Part shown: one piece after another, positions 16,332 to 24,979 of the stretch
Layout: every line of letters starts with the position of its first letter
Numbering within the stretch: position 1 is the stretch's first letter
From: Phycisphaerales bacterium
Lineage (GTDB): Bacteria > Planctomycetota > Phycisphaerae > Tepidisphaerales > Tepidisphaeraceae
Length of the DNA stretch: 64,000 nt
Direction: 5' to 3'
NCBI GenBank assembly: GCA_020847375.1
Contig: JADLCB010000014.1
Location: forward strand, 1 to 64,000
The notes under the pieces: generated by a model
Databases searched by the model: none
Told to the model about the DNA's origin: nothing
Seen by the model: the letters and a program-made list of their open reading frames with translations, nothing else
Translations under genes and position numbers: made by a program

Positions 16332-17066
16332 TTATTGTGGCTGAGTTGTTGGGTTGGTTGTGGGGATGTTCTGATCAACCGTTGGCAACAGATTGCCGTC
16401 ACGAATCTGCTGGCGCAACTTCGGATTATCGGCGCTGGCGTTCCATGCCCTGGCGAACCAACGCTGCGCTTCTTGCTCATCACGTGTCACGCCTTCACCG
16501 TGGAGATATAGCACGCCGATATTGTACATCGCCCGGGCATTTTTCTTTTCAGCCGCCTGGCGGTACCAGTTCATTTCCTGTTTCGGGTCTTTCTCCACGC
16601 CAAACCCGTTATGGTACAACCAGCCGAGGTGCAGCATGGCCTGGTCGTTGCCGGCATCAGCGGCCTTGGTGAACCATTGCCTGGCCTGGACGTAATCCTG
16701 ACCGGTGCCCGTACCATCGCGATAAGATTCTCCGGCATACACCATCGCCTGTGTATCGCCTTTTTCCGCCGCCTTTACGAACCAGCCCAGCGCCTGGGCG
16801 GGGTCTTTTTCGACGCCCAGACCATCGGAATAAAGCACTCCGATGTTGTACATCGCCTCAGATAACCCCCGATCGGCAGCCTGACGAAAATAGCTCATCG
16901 CCCGCGCATAATCCTGTTCCACGCCATCGCCCTGGGCATACGCCAATCCCTGGTTGTGCTCATCCACGCCATTGTCCGCCCATTTATTGAGGAAATAACC
17001 CAGCGTACCGAAGACCAGGGCGAGCGTAACGGGAATACTGATCGCCAGCAGATTGCCTTTATTCAT
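16332..17066 (-). CDS. Sel1-repeat (TPR-like) protein with N-terminal membrane anchor
   Basis: 244 residues. An uncleaved signal or anchor (LLAISIPVTLALVFGTLGYFL) is followed by roughly five Sel1-like repeats with the usual pattern, e.g. EAMYNIGVLYSDGLGVEKD and QAMLHLGWLYHNGFGVEKD. The tail is Thr/Pro/Gln-rich. Sel1 repeats form a solenoid for protein-protein contacts; the partner is unknown. ATG 17066 is supported by AAAGGAG about eight bases upstream, and the ~80 codons further upstream are rejected. The gene diverges from the lipoprotein gene at 17167. Confidence 0.85.
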   Translation of the reverse strand: MNKGNLLAISIPVTLALVFGTLGYFLNKWADNGVDEHNQGLAYAQGDGVEQDYARAMSYFRQAADRGLSEAMYNIGVLYSDGLGVEKDPAQALGWFVKAAEKGDTQAMVYAGESYRDGTGTGQDYVQARQWFTKAADAGNDQAMLHLGWLYHNGFGVEKDPKQEMNWYRQAAEKKNARAMYNIGVLYLHGEGVTRDEQEAQRWFARAWNASADNPKLRQQIRDGNLLPTVDQNIPTTNPTTQPQ

Positions 17067-17166
17067 CGGTAACGACTCCTTTGATTGGAAAGGACAGGTT
17101 CCATTTCGATGGCCATGCAGCCAGACGATTGACGATATTGCAGCAGGATGATTTGATATCCCGCCG

Positions 17167-17805
17167 ATGAACCATCGAAGTTTATGTATTATTTTGTTGG
17201 GATGGGTGGCGATTGCAAGCGGCTGCGATCGCGGTGGTTCTGCGCCCGTGCCGTCGCCCGCGCCTGCCAAAGCGCCTGCCACAGGGTTGACAACCGGGTC
17301 AACCACCGCGCCGACGATTGCGCCCGCGCCGCCGGAACCGAAATTGCTCGATGCTGTTTCCGTCAGTGTGGGGGATGAGAGCTACCTCCTGCCGCCGATG
17401 GTATTGCGCTTTCGTCAATCACCGGCTGACCCGACAGCTGATCTGACCGAAACGCGATCAGAGCTTTTGTTATCCGGCCACGAAAAAGCTGAACCCACGG
17501 GCAACAGCCTGATTTTGAATATGACCAGTGCCGCAACGACGCCGGATGATCTGCTGTCCATGCCCTGGTCGTACCAGGCGCTGGATGACCAGTGGACGGA
17601 TACCACCCAGGGCCTGTCGCTGGATGATGAACGATTTATTTTGCGGCCATACGATGTTCTTGTACGCTTTGCGCCGGATCGGGATCGAGTCACGATCACA
17701 ATAACCGGTTCGTTTCTGCGTTTTGATACGCTGGCCAACCCGCAATTGCCGGGAAAAGTGGTTGCCGTCGAGGCGCAATTTGTGGCTGGTCTGGTCGTGC
17801 AATAG
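17167..17805 (+). CDS. Hypothetical lipoprotein
   Basis: 212 residues with a lipoprotein signal (IILLGWVAIASGC, lipid-modified Cys20 expected). A Pro/Ala/Thr-rich linker (about 25-60) leads into a mainly beta domain of ~150 residues with no motif I recognise (VSVSVGDESYLLPPMVLRF, RVTITITGSFLRF). The lipid anchor and flexible linker place the domain in the periplasm or at the outer membrane. It is divergent from the Sel1 gene and followed by a 600-base spacer. Function unknown. Confidence 0.75.
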   Translation: MNHRSLCIILLGWVAIASGCDRGGSAPVPSPAPAKAPATGLTTGSTTAPTIAPAPPEPKLLDAVSVSVGDESYLLPPMVLRFRQSPADPTADLTETRSELLLSGHEKAEPTGNSLILNMTSAATTPDDLLSMPWSYQALDDQWTDTTQGLSLDDERFILRPYDVLVRFAPDRDRVTITITGSFLRFDTLANPQLPGKVVAVEAQFVAGLVVQ

Positions 17806-18418
17806 TCAACGCACGTCGTAGTCGCTATAATCGTGCGTGTGCGAGAGAATTTGTAATAATTGTTGGAAAATTTGTATATTTAGTTGCGCTGCTGCTCCGC
17901 GCACCGCACGTGGCGGCCATGGGAATTTCAAGCCGATTAAAAATTTCCGAATTTTTTAATTGAATCACTTGACACCAATAAACAGAGACGTACTCTATCA
18001 AAAGAGATTGAGACGCATTCTCAAGCAAGTGGATTTCAAAAACGCATTGGTTTGTGTATCACGATTTTAGAGATGTGAGAGTCTCGTAAAATTTTGGTGA
18101 CGATGCTGGAGACAAGAGAAGGGTCATTGCAGGTTGAATTGTTCTATTGGCAGCCGTAATTGGCAAGGCGGCCTCCTTCCTTCTGTTCCGGTTTGTAATC
18201 AGTGCAAACGATGATCGATCGTGTTGCGGCCTTACCGTCGGCAGCCCGAGCATAGGTCTGCTGTTGGCTAGGGCATGTATCAGTCAAGCGGGTTGCACCG
18301 GGCTGGAGATTGAAGACAGAAGCTGCGCTGGCAGTGGTGAGAAGGTAATTAGAAATTGTTGTGTGGCGAGCGTGGACTTGCTGCAATTTCAGAGTTGAGA
18401 GAGAACGAGGAGAGGTTT
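17806..18418 (+). promoter_or_regulatory. Long intergenic leader with candidate promoter and inverted repeats
   Basis: This 613-base stretch has no convincing gene. Around 17936-17961 is an AT-rich imperfect inverted repeat (ATTAAAAATT/AATTTTTTAAT). Just after it is a good sigma-70-type promoter: TTGACA at 17969-17974, a 16-base spacer and TACTCT at 17991-17996. Twelve bases downstream is a perfect 6-bp inverted repeat, TTGAGA-CGCAT-TCTCAA (18008-18024), placed like an operator. The predicted transcript would then have a ~415-base untranslated leader before the PEP-CTERM gene, which is unusually long. Confidence 0.45.
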
Positions 18419-19183
18419 ATGGGTTTGATAGTATCAAGTTTGACTGGGATCGGGCTAACCGGTTCCCGGATGGCGGCGGCTTTTATTCTTGGCAGTGTGG
18501 CGCTGGCATCATCGGCACTGGCGCAGGTTACTGATCCGCATTTGGCCGGCAATGTGCGCACGGATATCTGGCTGTTTGAGAATGTTAATCGGTTCGGAGA
18601 TTTTGGTACTGCAGGGGATCCTTGGGACGCCCCGATTTTGTCGACCGAGTCTGGCGGAGTCGATGCTGAGGTGAATAAAGTGGCTGGTAGTGGGTTCGCA
18701 ACGGGTTCGACGTTATACGCCCCTGGTTTCTCATACATCCCAAATACCTATCGCGCGACGTTTTCGATTACAGAACCAGACGCACTTGATCAGCTCAAGA
18801 CCGTTGTTTTCCAGATCGATATCGGCGAGGTCTACGGACATGACCTGTATAATGAGAATCACGTTGGCCCGGTGCTGAATATTAATGGTGGAAGTCAACT
18901 CGTAGCGCCAGATACCTGGCAGTTGAGGTCGCACATTGATACCGGTGAAAAATTTCCAATTCCTACCGGAGGAGAAGAACCGGTTTATCGCAATACCTGG
19001 CTGGGGCGATGGGATCTCAGCGGGGTCGATCCGGTAAGCTCTTTTGAGATTCAGTGGGATGTTGTCGAGCATACCCAGACGTATGTCCTGCGATTGGATC
19101 AATCCGATGCAATTCCCGAACCGTCGATGCTTGGTTTGCTCTCTTTGGGCGCTCTGACGTTGGTGCGGCGCAAGCGGAGATAA
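18419..19183 (+). CDS. PEP-CTERM sorting-domain protein
   Basis: 254 residues: signal peptide (AAAFILGSVALASSALAQ), a ~200-residue beta-rich secreted domain without a recognised fold, and a C-terminal PEP-CTERM module (PEPSMLGLLSLGALTLVRRKRR region: PEP motif, hydrophobic segment, Arg/Lys-rich end). Such proteins are cargo of the exosortase/EpsH system and are processed at the PEP motif and released to the cell surface or extracellular matrix. No exosortase gene is in the window. ATG 18419 sits behind GAGGAGAGG. A prepilin-like gene follows within 40 bases and may be co-transcribed. Confidence 0.88.
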   Translation: MGLIVSSLTGIGLTGSRMAAAFILGSVALASSALAQVTDPHLAGNVRTDIWLFENVNRFGDFGTAGDPWDAPILSTESGGVDAEVNKVAGSGFATGSTLYAPGFSYIPNTYRATFSITEPDALDQLKTVVFQIDIGEVYGHDLYNENHVGPVLNINGGSQLVAPDTWQLRSHIDTGEKFPIPTGGEEPVYRNTWLGRWDLSGVDPVSSFEIQWDVVEHTQTYVLRLDQSDAIPEPSMLGLLSLGALTLVRRKRR

Positions 19184-19220
19184 GCCTGTGGTGGCGGACG
19201 CACGAGATCATCAATGGGTA

Positions 19221-20144
19221 ATGACATCGCCGGTCTGCTGCCGTCAGCAGCAGATCGACGATTATCGCCGCTGCAATGGTTTTTCGTTGATCGAGCTGCT
19301 GGTGGTGATCGGCATTATTGGCGTGCTTCTGGGAATACTGCTGCCTACCGTATCAGCAACACGGCAACATGCCTATCGTGTCAATGAGATGGCTGCCAGC
19401 CGCGAGCTGATTCAGGCGTATACCATTTACGCCACGGAGAATCAGGGCTGGTTGATGCCCGGTTATGTGGATACGAGTTTGCCCAAATATCGTGATTTGG
19501 CGGTTCCCGATAAATTTGGTCGTCCGCTAAGCACGCAGGCGACGGATCGCTGGCCCTGGCGGCTGGCGTCGTATATCCAGTACGGAATCAAAGGTTCGAT
19601 TCTGGTGAATGACATGCTGGCTCTGGCGGATGACAGTAGCTGGAATGTCCAGACCTATCCCGCGCCGGACTGGGGGTACGCTGTGAGCTTGTATCCCAGC
19701 TTCGGGCTGAACATGGTCAATCTCGGTGGAGACTTGTATCACTCGAGTAATCAAGCGGGCTGGATTTCCCGGGCATCGCAGGCGCGCCATGCGTCACGCC
19801 TGATTGTTTTTGCCTCGGCGCATTTCAGCGCAGCCATTGCGGGTTATTACGAGATCGTTCCTCCCGTCAAACTTCAGCAGGGAATGGTTCATGGTCAACC
19901 GGTGACGACCACTTCAATGTGGAAACCGGTGGATGATTACGCACTGAGCAAACCCCCGGGCTGGTGGGGCAATGTCGATCCACGCTGGGATGGCAAGGCG
20001 GTTGTCGCCTGCCTGGATGGACATAGCGAACTACTGAGCCTGCGCGAGCTGACCGACATGACGCGATGGTCCAATGCGGCCGCGACGGAGGGCAATCCCA
20101 ATCTGGGCCGATCAGGAAATAGTGATCCCAACTGGGTGCCGTAA
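19221..20144 (+). CDS. Prepilin-type N-terminal cleavage/methylation protein (pseudopilin-like)
   Basis: The N-terminus has a type IV prepilin signal: a charged leader ending in Gly before FSLIELLVVIGIIGVLLGILL, cleaved by prepilin peptidase and followed by the pilin helix. The remaining ~260 residues resemble the large planctomycete pseudopilin-like proteins, with a C-terminal DGHSELLSL motif (the DGH region is typical of this group). They are expanded in planctomycetes, and their role in secretion or surface structures is unclear. ATG 19221 gives a 20-residue leader; a GTG at 19188 is also in frame. It lies directly downstream of the PEP-CTERM gene. Confidence 0.8.
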   Translation: MTSPVCCRQQQIDDYRRCNGFSLIELLVVIGIIGVLLGILLPTVSATRQHAYRVNEMAASRELIQAYTIYATENQGWLMPGYVDTSLPKYRDLAVPDKFGRPLSTQATDRWPWRLASYIQYGIKGSILVNDMLALADDSSWNVQTYPAPDWGYAVSLYPSFGLNMVNLGGDLYHSSNQAGWISRASQARHASRLIVFASAHFSAAIAGYYEIVPPVKLQQGMVHGQPVTTTSMWKPVDDYALSKPPGWWGNVDPRWDGKAVVACLDGHSELLSLRELTDMTRWSNAAATEGNPNLGRSGNSDPNWVP

Positions 20145-20218
20145 AGCAGCATTCAAACTGAAATTCATAAGAGCCAATCGTTTACGCCCGGCATTGAAGG
20201 CGTTTTATGGTCGGCAGC

Positions 20219-21661
20219 TTACTCCAGCTCCGGTTGGACGAAGCGTTCGGATCGACCGATGAATTGCATGACTTTTTCCGCTGCACGGTAACCGCTGCGG
20301 ACAGCGCCTTCCATGGTGGCGGGCCAGTCCGTTTGCGTGTAGTCACCGGCCAGAAACAAACCGGGATGGCTTGTTGCATTGTCTGGACGCAGTTGATCGA
20401 TACCGACAGCGGGGCTGAAGGTCGCCCGTTTTTCCTTCACAATGCGGCTGGCCAGTAATTTGGCGTGGCGTGCCGCCGGCAGGAGGCGATGAACTTCAAC
20501 CAGCAACCGCGCCAGCAGCGTCTCATTGGTCTGGCCAGCCTGTTGATCCGCAGCAGAAATTACGCCATGAATGTGCCGGCCATCCTGGCTTTTACGAAAC
20601 AGCCATTGCAGCTCCGTGCCGATGAGGGCCAGATGCGGTTCGTGCATGACCGGCAGATCGAAAAACAGGTGCAGGCCGATGATGGGGCGATAAATCAGCT
20701 TGTCCAGCGGGGTCAGGTCGATCAATTCAGCCAGCAGTTTTCGGGCTGAATCAACCGCCGTCGCGACGATCAGAATATCGCAGTTGATGCTGTGACCGGT
20801 GGACAGCTCCAGCGCAAAACCACCGCCATCGCGTTGGGCAGCAGCCGTTGGTTGGCGAGAAATCGGCGCTGATGAAAAACGGACTGACGGAGACAGCGGC
20901 CTGATCTGCATGACGCGCGTGTTGGTCAGTGTCTGGCTGGCTGGGGTGGCGTGATAGAGTTCGGAGAGCGAACAATTGGGCACACCCATGACATAGCCGC
21001 GTCGGTGCATGAGAAATGACTGGCGAAACACCTTGATACCATAACGGGCACTGACCTGGCTGGCGTCTTCATTCAACGCGCTGGTGATGATCACGTTCCA
21101 GAATCGCGCAATGGTTTGCGCCGATTGACCACGGTCGATCAACCATTGGCTGAAGGTTTGTGCAGGGGATTCGCGGTCGCTGCCCATTAATTTCATGCCC
21201 GCCATCGCCTGGGCGATTTCCATTTTGGCAGCAAAGCTCAACAGGGGAAAACGGAGCAGGGCCGGCGCCAGATGCACAGGGCTGGGCAAAACGCTGGAGC
21301 TGAGCGTGCCGCGGCGACCGGTTTCATCAGCAAATAGAATCTGATCAAAAAAGTCAATCCGGTTTTCCACCCCCAGCCAGCGATACAGGTGCAATAGATT
21401 TGTGCAGCAACCAAGCAGGACGTGCTGACAGTTGTCCAGCAGTTGACCGGTCTGTACATCTTCAAAACTGGTGGCCCGTCCGCCCAGCAGTTTACGGCGT
21501 TCGATCAGGATGGTGTTCAAACCCAAACGCGATAGGGCGGCGGCTGCGGCGATACCCGCCAGACCACCACCGATGATGGCAATGCGCGGAGAATGTTGGT
21601 CGCAGCGTGTCAAACCGGAGTGATTATCCGAAAACAGAAATCCAGCGATTGAATGAAACAC
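20219..21661 (-). CDS. hpnE: Hydroxysqualene dehydroxylase (FAD-dependent)
   Basis: HpnE reduces hydroxysqualene to squalene in the HpnCDE route, giving the precursor of hopanoids and sterols. The FAD-binding motif IAIIGGGLAGIAAAAALSR is at about residues 28-46, followed by GGRATSFED, the family's NCQHVLLGCCTNLL and a C-terminal LAGDYTQTDWPATMEGAV. At 480 residues it is slightly long, mainly from the first 25 residues. The start appears to be a GTG at 21661, directly after the TGA of the Trm112-like gene, so the genes are coupled. hpnC and hpnD are not in the window. Carotenoid desaturase-like amine oxidases are the nearest alternative, but the motif set favours HpnE. Confidence 0.85.
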   Translation of the reverse strand: MFHSIAGFLFSDNHSGLTRCDQHSPRIAIIGGGLAGIAAAAALSRLGLNTILIERRKLLGGRATSFEDVQTGQLLDNCQHVLLGCCTNLLHLYRWLGVENRIDFFDQILFADETGRRGTLSSSVLPSPVHLAPALLRFPLLSFAAKMEIAQAMAGMKLMGSDRESPAQTFSQWLIDRGQSAQTIARFWNVIITSALNEDASQVSARYGIKVFRQSFLMHRRGYVMGVPNCSLSELYHATPASQTLTNTRVMQIRPLSPSVRFSSAPISRQPTAAAQRDGGGFALELSTGHSINCDILIVATAVDSARKLLAELIDLTPLDKLIYRPIIGLHLFFDLPVMHEPHLALIGTELQWLFRKSQDGRHIHGVISAADQQAGQTNETLLARLLVEVHRLLPAARHAKLLASRIVKEKRATFSPAVGIDQLRPDNATSHPGLFLAGDYTQTDWPATMEGAVRSGYRAAEKVMQFIGRSERFVQPELE

Positions 21662-21898
21662 TCAGCGTTTGTATTGCTCTTTTAACTGTGCCAGCGTCAC
21701 GCCCGGCGGCAGGGTCGCTTCTTCCATCAGCATGACGGGAATCCCATCGCGCACGGGATAGCGCAATCCGCCTTGCTCCGCGATCAGCCAGTCGCCTTCC
21801 TGGTGCAGCGCGCTCAGCGTCAGCGGGCAGCGCAGAATGGACAACAGTTCCGGATCAATGACATTGGTTCGAGTTGGTGCGGGGTTGGAGTTGGGCAT
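21662..21898 (-). CDS. Trm112-like (UPF0434/YcaR) small protein
   Basis: 78 residues matching the Trm112/YcaR family: IDPELLSILRCPLTLSAL, then GGLRYPVRDGIPVMLMEEA. Members are small zinc-ribbon-like partners that activate methyltransferases in eukaryotes; bacterial roles are unclear. Only one of the usual Cys residues is retained (RCP), so zinc binding is doubtful. The stop abuts the GTG start of hpnE, and 51 bases separate it from the upstream gene on the same strand. Confidence 0.85.
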   Translation of the reverse strand: MPNSNPAPTRTNVIDPELLSILRCPLTLSALHQEGDWLIAEQGGLRYPVRDGIPVMLMEEATLPPGVTLAQLKEQYKR

Positions 21899-21949
21899 TG
21901 GATCAACCGAAGTTTTGCAGGCCTGAATAAACAGCAACGTGCGCTGATC

Positions 21950-22669
21950 TTATCCATGGTGTGCGGTGTAATTCAAACAATATAAAGCATCGCGCAGCAG
22001 CATCCAAGAGTGCCGGTCGGGACCATCGGGGTGTTGAACCTGGGTGCTGTGAATCAGATGATTGGCCAGCGGCAGGGTCTGCACGTTGCGCACAAAGATG
22101 AACAACCCCCACGGTTCAGCCGTGGCATGATCGGGTTGCGTCTCATTGAGATGGAATAAAGCGGCGCGATTGACCGCCTGCTGCGCGCTGGAATCGCCCC
22201 GGCGCAAGGCGTAGGCGCCCAGGGCGTGCAGAATAATCAGTTCGTGATACCAGTGTGTTTCAGGGTTGTCGCGGTCGGTGCTGGCTAGGAACCGGCCATC
22301 GGGTTGCTGGTGGCGAACCAGCAACTGCAAAAGAGGACTGGGTTGGCGTGCCGACGAAACCAGTGTGACTTGGGCGACGGCTCTCAAGGCTGCTGCGGCG
22401 ATGAGATCACCCTGGGCAGCGGTGAAAGGAGGATCAAAATTGTTGACGCCGGCGATCAGGGGGGATGGTTGAGCTGGCGAATGTTCCACGCAGGCGGTGA
22501 AATAATCCGTCAGCGCAGCGTGAATTGGTCGCTGAGACGCTGCGGTAGGCATCGACATCCGCGCCGAGGCTGGCGATGGAGCTGAAGAAGCAGTCGGAGG
22601 CGGATTGCCGGTTAACGCACTGAGGATCACGCGATAGCGCGCCAGAGTTTGTTCGTCGGTCGGGGTCAT
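21950..22669 (-). CDS. Hypothetical protein with alpha-toroid-like helical repeats
   Basis: 239 residues, unrecognised by name. The central part (LLQLLVRHQQPDGRFLASTD, then HELIILHALGAYALRRGD) resembles the QW-like helical repeats of prenyltransferase/terpenoid-cyclase toroids: a short helix, an xPDGxF turn and a helix with HALGAYA. It is far too short for a full squalene-hopene cyclase and lacks a DXDD motif. It is the first gene of the group leading to the Trm112-like gene and hpnE, so a link to triterpenoid metabolism is possible but unproven. A terminator separates it from transketolase. Confidence 0.65.
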   Translation of the reverse strand: MTPTDEQTLARYRVILSALTGNPPPTASSAPSPASARMSMPTAASQRPIHAALTDYFTACVEHSPAQPSPLIAGVNNFDPPFTAAQGDLIAAAALRAVAQVTLVSSARQPSPLLQLLVRHQQPDGRFLASTDRDNPETHWYHELIILHALGAYALRRGDSSAQQAVNRAALFHLNETQPDHATAEPWGLFIFVRNVQTLPLANHLIHSTQVQHPDGPDRHSWMLLRDALYCLNYTAHHG

Positions 22670-22723
22670 GTCCGCAGCTATTCTAGCCGTTGTGCTGCCA
22701 ACTGGCGCAGTTTTGACGATTCA

Positions 22724-22772
22724 TAAAAAAACCTCGATTCGCCGCAAACGGGTTGTCTGCGACGAATCAAGG
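22724..22772 (-). terminator. Rho-independent terminator after transketolase
   Basis: On the minus strand, an imperfect long stem (ACCTTGATTCGTCGCAGA against TGCGGCGAATCGAGGT) is followed directly by TTTTTTTAT. It lies about 60 bases beyond the transketolase stop and before the next gene, so it ends that transcript. Confidence 0.85.
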
Positions 22773-22828
22773 TTGGTTGAATAACGGGTTTTCGGTACGC
22801 CCACTGGCTGCAAAGCCGGCCGGGGGGA

Positions 22829-24787
22829 TCAGCGTTTAACCTTGCTGGCGGCATCGGCGATGGCTGCGGCATCCAGATGCAGATAGTGCAGCACGTCCTC
22901 CGGCGTATGACCTGATTTGGGAATCTGCCGCACGAACAGGTTCAGCAGCTTGATACCCGCGCCAGTATTGGCGATGGCCGTAGCCAGTTCAGCATCCAGA
23001 CCGCCGGCGTAGTTGTCCTCAGCCGTTACGATGATTCCGCCATGCTTGGCAGCGATTTCCAGAACCCCCTGGGTTTGCAGCGGCATGGCGTAGGCATCGA
23101 TGACGGTGGCGGATTTACCCGCCTTGGCCAGCAGGTCAGCTGCGGCCAGACATTCATGCACCATGTAACCCGCAGCCACCAGAACGAGATCTTTACCTTC
23201 GCGCAAAACCTTGTAACCACCAACTTCAAACGTGTCAGTCGGTTTGTAAAGCGCCTTGGTGTCAGCCCGGAGCGTGCGCTGATAACAGCAGCCGTTGATA
23301 TTGGCCATTAACTCGGTGATTTTGAAACAGCTCACGGCGTCGGCGGGGAAGAAATAATGAACCGCGGTATCGCCGGCGTAGTTTTTTGTATGGCAGAATG
23401 ATCGGAAAAATGCGGCATCGGGCAGTGACATCTGGCTGGGGCCGTCGGCAGCCAGGGTGACACCGGCGTGGCTGCCGGTGATCTTGAAATTGGCGCCGGA
23501 ATTGATCGCCATTTCTATCTGGTCATAACCGCGGACGACAAACTTGGCGAAGGTTGAACAGAAGGGGATCTTGCCGGCAGCAGCAGCGCCAGCGGCGACA
23601 GAAAACATATTCTGCTCAGCGATGCGACATTCCAGAAATTGCCCGGGCAGTTTCTTAAACAGATACTCCGCGAAGGTTGAGTTCTTCACATCCGCATCCA
23701 GCCCGATGACACGCTTGTCCGCCTGCGCCAGCGCCAGCAGTGCAGCGCCATACGCCCGACGTGGAGCGACGGCTTTGCCTTCCTGATAACCCTTGAACAG
23801 CCCAGCCGCCTCCATGCCGGCAGCAAAATCAATCTTGATTGGACCGTTACTGACCGGAGCAGGTTTGGCTGGCGGGGAAGGAATCTTCAGGAAGTTGCCA
23901 ACCGTGATATTCGTTGCGTTCAAATCTTTGGCGGTCTGATCCAGATCAGAAAGTACCGCCTGCAATTTTTCCTGCTTGACGGGCGTTCCATGTTTTCCTG
24001 TTCCTTGTTCGCTGAGACTGCCCCAGCCTTTAACCGTACGGGCGATAATCGCCAGCGGGCGTGAACCGTTGCGGATGACATGCAGTTCGCTGAAGACCGA
24101 ACGAATTTCCTCCGGATCATGACCATTGATGGTGCGGACGATAAATCCGTAGGCTTCGGCTTTGCGGGCGAGGGTTTCCGAGCTTTGTTGGGCGCTGACC
24201 CAATCGCTCTGAGCCAGTTCATTGCAGTTGAAAATCGGTACGCAGTTGACCAGGGCGTGATCAGCGATGAAATCCATCGCTTCCCAGATCTGACCTTCGC
24301 GGGCTTCGCCATCGCCGATGATGCAGTAGGCGATACGATCCTTGCCGTCGATCTTGGCGGCAGCGGCGACACCGGCTGCCACGCTCAATCCCTGCCCCAA
24401 CGAGCCAGTGGCCGCATCAAAAAAGTGTACACCCAGCCCCGGGTTCGGGTGCCCGTCGATCGGGCTTTGAATCGCTCGCAGCTCAAGCGCGTCTTGGCGC
24501 GTCATGGGGCGGGCTTCCTTGGGATTTTTACCCAGGGCCACGCCCAGATCGGCCATCGCAGCGTAAACAATCGGTACGGCGTGTCCTTCGGACAGAATCA
24601 GACGATCGGAAACCTGATCCCATGGATTTTTCGGATCCCAGCGCATCTGGTGGTACATCAGTACCGTGGTCAGATGAGCCAGTGACAAGGCGGTTGTGGG
24701 GTGGCCACTCCCCGCGACGGTGGTCATTTCCACCGATAACTTGCCGATCTCGATTGCTTTCTGGTGGACAGCCTGTGTAAAACTCAT
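22829..24787 (-). CDS. tkt: Transketolase
   Basis: A full-length (652 residues) thiamine diphosphate-dependent transketolase of the non-oxidative pentose phosphate pathway. The N-terminal domain shows the family layout (GSGHPTTALSLAHLTTVL, HPNPGLGVHFFDAATGSLGQG). The TPP motif is GDGEAREGQIWEAMDF, and the central pyrimidine domain has ECRIAEQNMFSVAAGAA. A C-terminal transketolase domain follows. The sequence GSLGQGLSVAAG together with the closely spaced GDGE is more like the animal/archaeal-type TKT group than E. coli TktA. ATG 24787 has GGAG nearby. It is a single transcription unit with its own terminator. Confidence 0.93.
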   Translation of the reverse strand: MSFTQAVHQKAIEIGKLSVEMTTVAGSGHPTTALSLAHLTTVLMYHQMRWDPKNPWDQVSDRLILSEGHAVPIVYAAMADLGVALGKNPKEARPMTRQDALELRAIQSPIDGHPNPGLGVHFFDAATGSLGQGLSVAAGVAAAAKIDGKDRIAYCIIGDGEAREGQIWEAMDFIADHALVNCVPIFNCNELAQSDWVSAQQSSETLARKAEAYGFIVRTINGHDPEEIRSVFSELHVIRNGSRPLAIIARTVKGWGSLSEQGTGKHGTPVKQEKLQAVLSDLDQTAKDLNATNITVGNFLKIPSPPAKPAPVSNGPIKIDFAAGMEAAGLFKGYQEGKAVAPRRAYGAALLALAQADKRVIGLDADVKNSTFAEYLFKKLPGQFLECRIAEQNMFSVAAGAAAAGKIPFCSTFAKFVVRGYDQIEMAINSGANFKITGSHAGVTLAADGPSQMSLPDAAFFRSFCHTKNYAGDTAVHYFFPADAVSCFKITELMANINGCCYQRTLRADTKALYKPTDTFEVGGYKVLREGKDLVLVAAGYMVHECLAAADLLAKAGKSATVIDAYAMPLQTQGVLEIAAKHGGIIVTAEDNYAGGLDAELATAIANTGAGIKLLNLFVRQIPKSGHTPEDVLHYLHLDAAAIADAASKVKR

Positions 24788-24979
24788 CGATTATCTCCAA
24801 TGCAAGAACAATTTTTCAACGAATCCTCATCGAGGACAAAAATATAGAGGTATTCACGCGAGGGACAAGCCAGGTACCCATCATCTGCCTCAGACCGCCT
24901 ATTTTGCTCGTGCCATCGCAATTTAGCAATGAGCAAACGCTTGCTAACGATGAAAAAAGGAGAAATCAGCCCGCTCGAA

